Origin: Sebastes aleutianus
Taxonomy: Eukaryota; Chordata; Actinopteri; Perciformes; Sebastidae
NCBI GenBank assembly: GCA_916700875.1
Contig: CAKAKS010000072.1
Location: 42,239,740-42,303,739 of the forward strand
Direction: 5' to 3'
Length of the DNA: 64,000 bases
Positions 1-8,998 of this stretch are shown piece after piece. The position numbers and the translations under genes are program-made. The notes beneath the pieces are model-generated. The model did no database searches, was not told the DNA's origin, and worked only from the letters and a program-made list of their open reading frames with translations. Position 1 is the stretch's first letter, and every line of letters starts with the position of its first letter.

Positions 1-372
1 TTAACCCTTTAATCACAGCGTGTTTTCACTTCATCAAAGTTAATTAGAACATTTTGGTTTACTAAAAATGTCTCATTCAGCGTTCTGTTGTACTGTAGCT
101 CCGCCCTCTAGTGTCACATGGCGACGGGCAAAATGTAAAACTCGAGGCTTCAAAATGTGAGTCCACAAACTGATGGATGACGTCACGGTGATTTCATCTA
201 CTTCTTCTACACAGTCTATGATTAATGATATGTCAGTGTTGTGTTCACAAACAACTACACAGTTCAAATAACTGGACTTTATTCTGACGAGATTTTAATA
301 ATAATAAATTAAACTTATATATATATATATATATATTAACCTGGTGACTCTTTCTGTTGGTTTCTCCACCAG
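1..372. other. fam83b intron (partial)
   Basis: This stretch precedes the first visible fam83b exon and shows no exon of its own. It holds one copy of a dispersed repeat (68-225) and a short TA microsatellite around 317-336, which lies just upstream of the splice acceptor at 371-372. Confidence 0.6.
68..225 (+). repeat. Short interspersed repeat, copy 1 of 3
   Basis: The same roughly 155-bp sequence recurs at 4,655-4,815 and 5,300-5,455. The shared order is a 'tagctccgccctct' block, 'atggcgacgggc', 'ctcgaggcttcaaa', 'agtccacaaac', 'gatgacgtcacggtga' and an end near 'acagtctatg'. All three copies lie on the same strand. It looks like a common teleost dispersed repeat. I see no Pol III boxes, so the class is left open. 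Confidence 0.6.
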
Positions 373-497
373 AACATCCGCGTCCGGACGGTTCAGGGGC
401 AGCAGTATCAGTGTCAGTCCGGGGTGAAGTTCCGCGGAGATCTGGAGCAAAGATTTATTCTGGTGGACTGCCGGACGGTGTTGTATGGAACATACAG
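373..497 (+). CDS. fam83b: fam83b penultimate exon (DUF1669 end)
   Basis: The acceptor is the 'ctccaccag' ending at 372 and the donor is 'cag|gtgagt' at 498. The exon has 125 nt, begins in phase 0 and leaves two bases that complete a Ser codon with the next exon. It encodes NIRVRTVQGQQYQ, a short linker, then KFRGDLEQRFILVDCRTVLY, typical of the last conserved part of DUF1669. Confidence 0.85.
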
Positions 498-3233
498 GTG
501 AGTCCGTCCTACCTTTACCCTTTTTCACATGTACGCCTCAACAATGAAATCAAAACTAGGATTCATTCTTTAATCCACCTGTCAAACTCAACAGCTCAAA
601 TTCCCCTGATTGAATTTGAAGGGCATTTGGTGCCTCTTGTTTCCATGTTTACATCTTGCATTAACATGCGATCTGTTTCTGGATGTCCTATCTGGGTAAG
701 GAACAACACCAGTGCATGCCGGGTGTGGATGCACGCAGAACGCATCCAATGGCATTGTGATTGGATCTCATTGGATAATCAGTTGCAGGTCTTGATCCTA
801 CCTCCGATCCTAAAAAGTGATTTTGAAATAAATGACGGCCATCCATTTCATCCTGATTCAGTTGACAAGTCCGCCGGCCCCGCCTAACTTATTAGCACAT
901 TGAGATGTGACTTCAATGCAGGTTGAATCAATATAACATCTATCAATGCTAATACTACAAGTAGGTTTATTAATAGGTGTAAACACATAGGCTGTAGATC
1001 AGATGTCATTATCCAGATACAGATCACATGTTAAGGTGTAGAAAGCACATTATTCATTCTGTTTGACTCTTGTCATTTTAAAGTTGTTTTGTGGAACTAC
1101 TGCTGGCTCTCTGATGACTGAGTCACCGTTTTCTTTTTCAGCTACACGTGGTCGTTTGAGAAGATCAACCTCAGCATGGTCCTGGTGATCACAGGTCAGC
1201 TGGTCACCTCTTACGATGAGGAGTTTCGCCGACTGTACGCTCGCTCTGTAGTTCCTACAGTTCTGTCCAGGGAGAGGCCGTTGGTCCAGTACCTGAGAGA
1301 CACTGTGGCCATGCAGAGCCCAAACTCCAGCCAGCTCTCCCTCCGCCAAACTCACATGAGACCCAAAGTGATGCACGGCATGAGGAGTGCTCAGGATGAC
1401 AGGTTTAACAACGCCACCATGATGACCCGAGGCCTGAGCGTGCAGGAGAGGCTGCATCAGTCTCACTGTTTCGATATGGGGAATCTGATGCGGGGACACA
1501 GTTATGGCGGAGAACTGCAGAAGTTGAACTCCTTGACTCGGCTGAGGATGGGGACCAAGGACCTCGGAGTCCCTGTTGATAAGACGGGACCTAACCTGAG
1601 GGGGGGCGGCGACTTGCTGCTAACAAACAGGTTGTCCCAGCAGCACCTTAAGCACCTGACTCGCTATGGAACGGACCAGAATCTGATACCGTTCAACTCT
1701 GAAACATCACTCCACAGGTGGAAGATGGACGCATACTTTAACGACGGCGACGTGCCTCTAGATGCATCATGTGATGCGATATCTCCATACGGAAGCCACA
1801 CAGGCTTAAACGAGCAGCTGGTTCACAACAGGTCGAGGGACATTAAGTCCAGGATGGAGGAAATGAGACAGAAGAGGCTCAGTCTGCAGGAATACGCTAA
1901 TCTCAGGCAGAGCCAAGAGTCCTTGAGGTCTGCGTATCCGACTCTGGAAAGACCCAAATATATGTCTCCATTAAGAGGGCAGGACATGAGGCAGAACGTG
2001 GCAGAATTAGAGCCAAATGCGCAGAACGGTTGCATCTTGGAAACGGCCAGCTTCAAAGACAATGAGCCAAATAAGGAAAGAGAGCAAACTCTCAGTGATG
2101 TCCACCGCTCTGCCTCTCACCACGACGTCACAACGGCTCCAGATCGAAAGACGACGCAGACATACGACTGGCACGAGCCTCTTTCCAGGACGACCTCTGC
2201 TGCTGCTGATTTAGATATGATACTAAACGATCCGTCGCTTAAGCTCGCTCATTTGCAGCCCAGCGGTCTCCAACACCCGAGAGCGATGGAGTCTTTGACC
2301 GAGCTCCCGGAAGAGAAAGAAGGTTCGCGTGTCAACAGTTCGGACTCGGCCGCATTCAAAGACGGAAATGAGGAGATTAACAAAGACGAGAAAGCTTTTC
2401 CAAAGGAGAACTCTGGGAAATCCAGATTACCTGCAGAATCACAGCGCCAGGATCCAACCAGAGGACGCCTTGGTTCTGTAGGTAAGATGGCCAACAGCTC
2501 AGGCTCAGCTGCTCCAAAAGAAGGAAAGAAATCAATATCCACTGAGGTACAAACTGTCCCAAAAAGCTTAAACACTTCTACAGGATCTCAGCATGCAGTG
2601 GAAGCTACGAGTGGTCACACGGAAAAACAGGAAAAGCAGCGCGAGGAGCCGCCCCTCCAAAGGAAGAACTCCCTGAGAAAGAAAGTATATTCCATGCTTA
2701 CGCCAGACGACAAGAAAGCATCCAAAAAAGAGGAGAAGTCCCTCCAGAGGAAGGCCTCACTGAGATCGCGGACTCCTTCAGGATTAACCCAACCAATCAG
2801 AGGAGACCATTCACAGGCACCTGCGGTAGAGCAAACGACCAAGAAAGGTCAGTCGCCGAGCATCTCCAGGTCGCAGAACTCTCTCAGTGGTTCAGCGGAG
2901 ACTGAGAAGCACAAACCATCATTCCCGAGATCTCCTCAGCAGTCAAGCAAAAGAAAGCCGAACCCTGCAGGAGACCAGGACCGAGGCTCGAGGAGCACTC
3001 TGAACGACGAGGGAGAGACCGTCTATCACGCCAGGAGAGAGAGAGTCTACAGTCGATTTGAATATTTGCTTAGCACTGAAAGTCTGGATAAGTCAGTGAA
3101 GGTGGTAGCCTCAGAGAAAGACAGAGGCTCTCCCCTGAACAGACGGGACCCTTTGTATCAGTCACAAAGTGGCTCTGACAAACTAGGAAGGTTCATGCAG
3201 CGAGTAGGAAATCTAATAAGCAAGAACAAGTAG
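373..3233 (+). CDS. fam83b: fam83b-like gene, 3' part (two exons)
   Basis: FAM83 proteins share an N-terminal DUF1669 domain, a pseudo-phospholipase-D fold that binds casein kinase 1; FAM83B also acts in growth-factor/RAF signalling. Two exons join in phase (373-497, then 1142-3233), giving 738 codons before the stop. The first about 60 residues are the end of DUF1669, with the block FILVDCRTVLYGTYSYTWSF followed by EKINLSMVLVITGQLVTSYD and DEEFRRLYARS. The rest is a long polar, Ser/Lys/Arg-rich, probably disordered tail ending in a conserved-looking block (RFEYLLSTESLDK, then GRFMQRVGNLISKNK). The N-terminal DUF1669 exons lie upstream of the window. Choosing FAM83B over FAM83A or G rests on the tail and on neighbours lgsn and ptp4a1. 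The gene converges on lgsn. Confidence 0.85.
498..1141 (+). other. fam83b intron
   Basis: A 644-bp GT-AG intron. I see no recognisable element in it. The ORF reading through its left end is simply intron read-through. Confidence 0.7.
1142..3233 (+). CDS. fam83b: fam83b last exon (large C-terminal tail)
   Basis: The acceptor is 'tttttcag' ending at 1141. The exon runs open for 2,092 nt to TAG at 3231-3233. The first codons finish the DUF1669 domain; the remainder is low-complexity polar tail with many Ser/Lys/Arg/Gln residues. An ATG at 1176 is internal, not a start, because the reading frame continues upstream into the previous exon. Confidence 0.88.
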
Positions 3234-3336
3234 AGAAGAGAAGAGGGCCGCCATGCTCAGGAAAGCGTATGAATAGCACACAATGTTAAGGACCTTCTCC
3301 GTGTCATGATAACGCATTCTAGGCTTTTTGTGTGCC

Positions 3337-3342
3337 ATTAAA
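3337..3342 (+). terminator. Possible fam83b poly(A) signal (ATTAAA)
   Basis: ATTAAA lies 104 nt after the fam83b stop codon and is the first canonical-type hexamer downstream. It would give a very short 3' UTR. Later signals are possible, so this is weak. Confidence 0.3.
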
Positions 3343-3423
3343 GGCTGCGTTGTTACCATGAAACAGTCGCGGCTATGTTTAGGCAACAAAACCAAAAACA
3401 TCACGTGAATTAAGTATAATACG

Positions 3424-3512
3424 GGCCCATTGTTCCGAAGGCCCATTGTTCCGAAAGCGCATTGTTCCGAAGGCACATTGTTCCGAAGGCCCATTGTTTC
3501 GAAGGCACATTG
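3424..3512. repeat. About 16-bp tandem repeat ('cccattgttccgaagg')
   Basis: Five or so diverged copies of a unit built on 'cccattgttccgaagg' sit side by side, immediately before the hAT-like end at 3,524. Confidence 0.7.
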
Positions 3513-3523
3513 ATCCAAAATAC

Positions 3524-3790
3524 TAGGGCTGTCAAAGTTAATGGATAATAAAGCGTTAATGCATATTAGTTTTAACGCCACTAATTTCTTTAATCCAATA
3601 ACGCAGCTTGTGATCTTTAGGTTGTAGCGGCTCCGTTTTAAAGCTAGAGTGAAGATACTGGTATCATAGTAAACTAGAGAACCTGATGAATCCATCGGGA
3701 TCAACCATGTCAGACTAGCTTGTCGAGAAGGAGGCTAAAAAACACTCCAAACTTACGCTACATTTTGGTGAGGAAAACCCTATCTGAGTA
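3524..3790 (+). mobile_element. hAT-like non-autonomous DNA transposon remnant
   Basis: The left edge 'tagggctgtcaaagttaat' followed by the AT-rich alternation 'gcgttaatgcatattag' and 'ttttaacgccactaattt' is the familiar end of a teleost hAT-type MITE. No transposase ORF is present. The right boundary is uncertain. Confidence 0.55.
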
Positions 3791-3795
3791 GAGCC

Positions 3796-3935
3796 GTTGA
3801 AAAGGGACCAGCTGAGGTTGTTCAACATCTGATCAGGACGCCTCCCTTTGGAGGTTTTACGGACACGTCCAACTGGTAAGAGGCGCCGGGGTAGATCCAG
3901 AACACGCTGGAGAGATTCTAGATCTGGTCTGGTAT
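3796..3935. repeat. Probable dispersed repeat fragment
   Basis: The text 'gggaccagctgaggttgt', 'catctgatcaggacgcctcc', 'ggacacgtccaactgg' and 'acacgctggagagatt' resembles a widespread teleost repeat with ancient coding-like character. I recognise the style but not the family. Confidence 0.35.
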
Positions 3936-3939
3936 TAAT

Positions 3940-4032
3940 ATATATTAATATATATATCGTTTAACCGTGTAACCGATAGCGTTAATCGGTTTAAATTCTT
4001 AACGGTTAAACAGTTAATTATTAACATCCCTA
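3940..4032 (-). mobile_element. hAT-like transposon end fragment
   Basis: This is an AT-rich stretch with alternating 'ttaaccg/cggttaa' words that ends in 'ttaacatcccta'. Read on the minus strand it starts 'tagggatgttaataatta', a common hAT-type end. Confidence 0.45.
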
Positions 4033-4315
4033 GTACAGACCGACACGCCAAAAGCAAGTACGGCGTTGTGATTGCACGTGAAATGTCTTACATATTGTTG
4101 TTATCCATACGCCATTTGGTGAGACCGGGCTGCTCAGGAATGAAGGCAAAGTTATCCATGTATTGATTATTGATTTATGAGACGTAGATACTGTATGTGG
4201 TCAACACTGCTTTGATAATGTGGCTCAGATATCTCAGGAAAGATGCCATTTATCAGGTATCTGCTACTAAATCAGTGTCTATGTTACCTTGAACTGGATG
4301 TTACAGGGAAGCATG

Positions 4316-4321
4316 TAATAA

Positions 4322-4384
<63 letters not shown>
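4316..4384. repeat. (AAT)n microsatellite
   Basis: Nearly pure AAT trinucleotide run with a few substitutions. Confidence 0.9.
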
Positions 4385-4654
4385 CAGTAAGTCCAGGTGT
4401 TTACAGATGAAGTTATGGCAGGGGGAATATGTAGCGCTTGCAGACACTCTATTGAAAGTGTTTGTTCTTTGTGAAAGTTGACCTAATGGATAAGTCTGGT
4501 GACATTATATATTTATATATATATATATATATATGTTTCTATAACGAGACCAAAAACCAACAGTGAAAGTATTACTACAAGAACTGTGTGTGAATCAAAG
4601 TCTGATACCTCTTCTTCTTCCTCTGTTGTCCGGTCGGGGAGTTTTGGTCGCCTG

Positions 4655-4815
4655 AAAACGTCTTATTCAGCGTTGGGTTGTCCTTAGCTCCGCCCTCTGG
4701 TGTCACTTCTGGTTGCACAAAAACAAGATGGCGACGGGCTTAATGCTGAACTCGAGGCTTCAAAACCGTAGTCCACAAACCAACGGGTGACGTCACCGTG
4801 AGTATTGGTGCCTTC
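4655..4815 (+). repeat. Short interspersed repeat, copy 2 of 3
   Basis: Same repeat as at 68-225 and 5,300-5,455, here the fullest copy: 'tccgccctctggtgtcact', 'aacaagatggcgacgggct', 'ctcgaggcttcaaaac', 'agtccacaaaccaacggg' and 'tgacgtcaccgtgag'. Same orientation as the other copies. Confidence 0.65.
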
Positions 4816-5299
4816 AGATGTGGTGGTGTCCACCGTGTTCACCAGTAGAGTCCATGTTAACGCCCCCCCCCCTCCTCATGTCATATTCACGACCTCGTCA
4901 GTGGAACGGTTCTGAAAGCTCCGAGTTCACGAGTTGTGACGTGTTTGTTGACGTTGTCAGAAACGGCGGAGGTCATGGAGGTTCATGTTTCGGGGCATAA
5001 TAACTGAATATAATTTTAGTGGTATATTGTTTTTCTTGGTAGTTTTATAAAGTGTCTGAGGAAAATGTTGATATTCCAACGGCCTCATCTTTCTCCTCCG
5101 TCATTATGGCTTTACATTTACTACGTTATGTTTGCTAGCTTGCTAAATTGTTAGTCTCTGTGGCTTCTAGACGGCGACAGTAACGTTAATGTTGTCGTTG
5201 CTTAGCAGCGGTGTTCTCAACACTTAACCACTTGAACGCCAAACACATCGTGTTCACGACTTCCCGTGTTGTAAACACGAGTTCACCAGTTTCATCTGA

Positions 5300-5455
5300 A
5301 GGCAGCACTAGCTCCGCCCCCTCATGTCACTTCTGGTTGCAAAAACACAAGATGGCGACGGCACAAATGCTGAACCTCAGGCTTCAGTTTGGCAGTCCAC
5401 AAACCACCGGGTGACATCACGGTGACTACGTCCACTTCTTATATACAGTCTAAGG
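5300..5455 (+). repeat. Short interspersed repeat, copy 3 of 3
   Basis: Third copy of the family at 68-225 and 4,655-4,815. It ends in 'cttcttatatacagtcta', a more complete tail than the other two. Confidence 0.65.
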
Positions 5456-5525
5456 AAATTACTGAGCCTTTCTGTCAAAAATGAAACTATATTTTTTCCC
5501 TGTTTTTTTAACATTTGACATCTTT

Positions 5526-5898
5526 AATAGGAACTAGTGACTCGGAGAGCTCTGAGAGACACGGACAGGTCGTTGGGAGGTCAGGAAGTATTGACATCAT
5601 TAATAGGAACTAGTGACTCGGAGAGCTCTGAGAGACACGGACAGGTCGTTGGGAGGTCAGGAAGTATTGACATCATTAATAGGAACTAGTGACTCGGAGA
5701 GCTCTGAGAGACACGGACAGGTCGTTGGGAGGTCAGGAAGTATTGACATCATTAATAGGAACTAGTGACTCGGAGAGCTCTGAGAGACACGGACAGGTCG
5801 TTGGGAGGTCAGGAAGTATTGACATCATTAATAGGAACTAGTGACTCGGAGAGCTCTGAGAGACACGGACAGGTCGTTGGGAGGTCAGGAAGTATTGC
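5526..5898. repeat. 76-bp tandem repeat, five copies
   Basis: Units begin at 5526, 5602, 5678, 5754 and 5830, each opening 'aataggaactagtgactcgg'. They appear identical to one another and the last is slightly short. The near-perfect identity suggests recent amplification. Confidence 0.95.
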
Positions 5899-6435
5899 AT
5901 CTTGTTGGTTTTGGTCTTTTCATGGAACTCGTTGACCATAACAAAAACAGTATAATATCACCAACCTTATCCTTTAATGTACTTTTGCTTTGTCTAATTT
6001 GTAAAATATTGTTTTTCTATCACGGCTTGATGTTGTTATGTTCTCATCTTGTGGTGATTTTGACTCATGGAAGATATTCATGTTTGAAGCATGTGTGGCT
6101 GTAACACAGAGAAATCTAACAAAGAATTAAAACATGCAATACAACCACGTTGACTCACAAAGTAATGTGACTCCTGATTAATGACTTCACGTCACTGTGA
6201 ACAGGATTCATTGGATCTACTTTCTACTGAAGAAATAGTTCCTTTGAGAAGTGATCAGTCTGTTGACGGAGGAACGAGGACGTTGCTTCTGCTGTTGAAT
6301 ATTTAAATGTATTTCTTTCAGGTCGCAGCGCTAGCATTCATCTCCATTCTACTGGTGCAGCAGCAGAAGCTTCAGACTCACATCTGGGCACATAAACTAA
6401 AAAGAAATGTGGTTTTTTTAAGTAAACGTTTATTC
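5899..6435. other. Spacer, nothing recognised
   Basis: AT-rich sequence between the 76-bp tandem repeat and the fold-back element, with no exon, RNA gene or repeat that I can support. Confidence 0.4.
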
Positions 6436-7337
6436 TTGACCTTGGAAACAGCAGTTTAGGAAACAATCACACCTCAAAGTCTATTCAGTCGCTGCTGTGG
6501 AGCTTTCAATCAAATCACATGACATTAAAATAAATTAAAAAAGTTCTGAGGACTTTAAAGACTTCACTATGGAGGACAAAACCTGCCTAAATACAAAATA
6601 AATACAGAAAAGAATATAGAAATAAATAGGTTTGGGGAAATAATGCATAAAAATAAATAAATAAATACATAGATATATTTAATAATGAATAAAGACATTA
6701 CAAATACATTTTAAAAGAATAAAAAAAAAAAAAGTTAATAACAAATAAATAAAAGGTCAAATTAAATACAGCAGATAAATAGGGTAATTAATACAAAGGT
6801 AAATAAATAAAGAAGCAAATTAAAACAGAAATATCAATTTAGGTCACACTTTGTCAATTAATTAATGCCTACATTTATATTTAATATTATTTTGTTACAT
6901 TTAAAGCTTCAGTTGACATATTTGTTTTAGGCATCATTGGGCAAAACATTTCATAATAACCTTAAAATAAATAAATAATAACTAAAAAAATTAATAAATA
7001 AATATTGAATGAATTAATCAATAATATATATTTTTTATTCATTACCAAATTTATTGATTTATTTATTGATTTATTTATTGATTTATTGATTGCTTGATTG
7101 ATTGATTGATTGATTTGTATGCATTATTTTCCCTATCTATTTCCCCAAACTAATTTATTTCTGTATTCTTTTATTTATTTATTTTTGATATTGGCAGGTT
7201 TTGTCCTCCATAGAGAAGTCCTTTAAGTCCTCAGAATTAATTTTTTACGTCATGTGATTTTGATAGAAAGCTCCAGAGCAGTGACTCAATAGACTTTGAG
7301 ATGTGATTGTTTTGTGAACTGATGTTTCCGAGGTCAG
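6436..7337. mobile_element. Fold-back (long inverted repeat) element, copy 1
   Basis: The left arm (about 6436-6670) and the reverse complement of the right arm (about 7120-7337) match over more than 200 bp, sharing in order 'accttggaaaca', 'aacaatcaca', 'ctcaaagtctatt', 'ggagctttc', 'aatcacatgac', 'tctgaggact', 'tatggaggacaaaacctgcc' and 'gtttggggaaat'. The middle is AT-rich with many AAAT/TAAA words and no ORF. This is the structure of a non-autonomous MITE or fold-back transposon. A related copy lies at about 31,045-31,385. Confidence 0.75.
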
Positions 7338-7431
7338 TATATAGAGACACAACAACAACAAAACTGCTTTGCACATTGAGGCTGTACTTATACCTTTATT
7401 TTGAAATGACTGAAAAATATCTACAATCTGT

Positions 7432-7559
7432 ATAATAATAATAATAATATTATTAATAATAATAATAATAATGATAATAATATTAATAATATTATTAATA
7501 ATAATAATAATGATAATAATATTAATAATATTATTATTAATAATAATAATAATAATAAT

Positions 7560-7590
<31 letters not shown>

Positions 7591-7688
7591 TTAATAATAA
7601 TAATAATATTAATAATATTATTATTAATAATAATAATAATAATGATAATAATATTAATATTATTATTAATAATAATAATAATAATAAT

Positions 7689-7722
<34 letters not shown>

Positions 7723-7745
7723 TTAATGATAATAATAAAGTATCA
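7432..7745. repeat. (AAT/ATT)n microsatellite
   Basis: 314 bp of AAT units mixed with 'aatattaat' inversions. The Ile/Leu-rich ORFs on both strands here are artefacts of this repeat. It lies just beyond the lgsn poly(A) signal. Confidence 0.95.
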
Positions 7746-7789
7746 ACATAATATATAAAATAAAAAGCTGTCCAGGCTGTTTTCATGCT

Positions 7790-7795
7790 TTTATT
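7790..7795 (-). terminator. lgsn: lgsn poly(A) signal (AATAAA)
   Basis: On the minus strand AATAAA begins 10 nt after the lgsn stop codon (stop at 7805-7807). This would make an extremely short 3' UTR. No other close hexamer was noted before the microsatellite. Confidence 0.5.
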
Positions 7796-7804
7796 AGTGT
7801 GTTT

Positions 7805-8998
7805 CTAGATGAAATACTCGAGGCACTTGTTCCTCTCATCATCCAGTTCTTGGGTCTCAATCTCAAACTTTTTCATGGCGATGAAATACTGAATAAACGG
7901 CTCTCCGAGGGTGCTGCGGATGACGTGGTCCTCCCCCAACGCCTCCAGAGCGTCGTCCATCTTCACGGGAACGGCAAAGTCCTTCTGCTGGCAGGGCGCT
8001 TTGTTCAGACCGGCGTCGATGTTCAGGTTTCTCCTGATGCCGTCCAGTCCCGCGGCCACAGTAGCGGCCAGCACGATGTAAGGGTTGGCCATGGCTGAGC
8101 CCAGCTTGTTGTCGATGTGCGTCTCCCTCCCGCCGTGACACTTGATGTTAAAGGAGCTGCTGTTATCGTTGCAGCCGCAGGTGGCGTAGAGCATCCGTTT
8201 GGGGTCTTTGATGGTCTTGGCGATGTGGCTTCGGCAGCTCAGGCCGGGCGACATCAGGCAGCTCAGGGCGGCGGAGTGGGCGAGGAGCCCGGCCAGCCAT
8301 TTCCTGCCGATCTCAGACAGCTCGCCCGTCTTCTCCCCGCTAAGGAAGAGGCTACGACGCCCATTAGCATCCCACAAGCTGTGAGAGAGCACCCCGGCGT
8401 TGTACAGGCCGTCGTCGGTGAAGAAGCTGGCGATGTAGCTGTGTTTACGAGCCATCTCTTTGATGCCGGTGCGGAAGGTGAAGGCGGTATCTGCGGCCGC
8501 GATCCCAAACTCTGGCCTCAGGTTGATCTCCATCTGGCCGGGGCCGATCGCGGACGCGATGCTGTCTATGTCTGCGCCCATGCAGTACATGCTGTCCACC
8601 AGCTGCTGGAAGAAAGGCAGGTCGTGGTTGCCGAGCAGCGTGGTGGCCGGGAACAGGAGCGTCTTTGGTCCAATGCGGTCCGGCGCTCCGAGGACGCAGC
8701 ATTCGTAAGTGAAGGACGAGTGCAGGGAGAATCCCAGGCTTTGGAGCTGGCCGAGGAGCTGCTTGGCGATGAGGCGAGGTGAAGTGCGGAGGGGGCTTCC
8801 TGTCACCGTGCAGGGGTCGCAGATGACCCGGGCCGTCTGCTCGGCCCAGGGTAAGACCCTGAAGGTCGAAAGGTCAGGGATCAGGAGGACATCACTGCTG
8901 AAGTTGGCGGCGCTGGCGTTGTCCACTTCGTTGCTCTTAGGGCTCAGGGTCAGCTCCAAGTAGCTTCTCGGCATCGGTACCCCGTACACTGCTTTCTC
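7805..8998 (-). CDS. lgsn: lgsn exon 4 (glutamine synthetase catalytic-like domain)
   Basis: The acceptor 'atcctcag' precedes GAG AAA GCA GTG TAC GGG, giving EKAVYGVPMPRSYLEL in phase 0. The exon runs to TGA/TAA-class stop at 7805-7807 after ECLEYFI-like ending NKCLEYFI, the typical lengsin C-terminus. It encodes 397 residues. The GTG at 8989 is internal, not a start. Confidence 0.94.
   Translation of the reverse strand, partial: EKAVYGVPMPRSYLELTLSPKSNEVDNASAANFSSDVLLIPDLSTFRVLPWAEQTARVICDPCTVTGSPLRTSPRLIAKQLLGQLQSLGFSLHSSFTYECCVLGAPDRIGPKTLLFPATTLLGNHDLPFFQQLVDSMYCMGADIDSIASAIGPGQMEINLRPEFGIAAADTAFTFRTGIKEMARKHSYIASFFTDDGLYNAGVLSHSLWDANGRRSLFLSGEKTGELSEIGRKWLAGLLAHSAALSCLMSPGLSCRSHIAKTIKDPKRMLYATCGCNDNSSSFNIKCHGGRETHIDNKLGSAMANPYIVLAATVAAGLDGIRRNLNIDAGLNKAPCQQKDFAVPVKMDDALEALGEDHVIRSTLGEPFIQYFIAMKKFEIETQELDDERNKCLEYFI

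Noticed and set aside
357..887. 176-codon plus-strand ORF
   Set aside because: It starts before the splice acceptor, reads exon 373-497 in the wrong frame and continues into the intron.
8117..8782. 221-codon plus-strand ORF
   Set aside because: It is the antisense shadow of lgsn exon 4, whose minus-strand product is clearly conserved.
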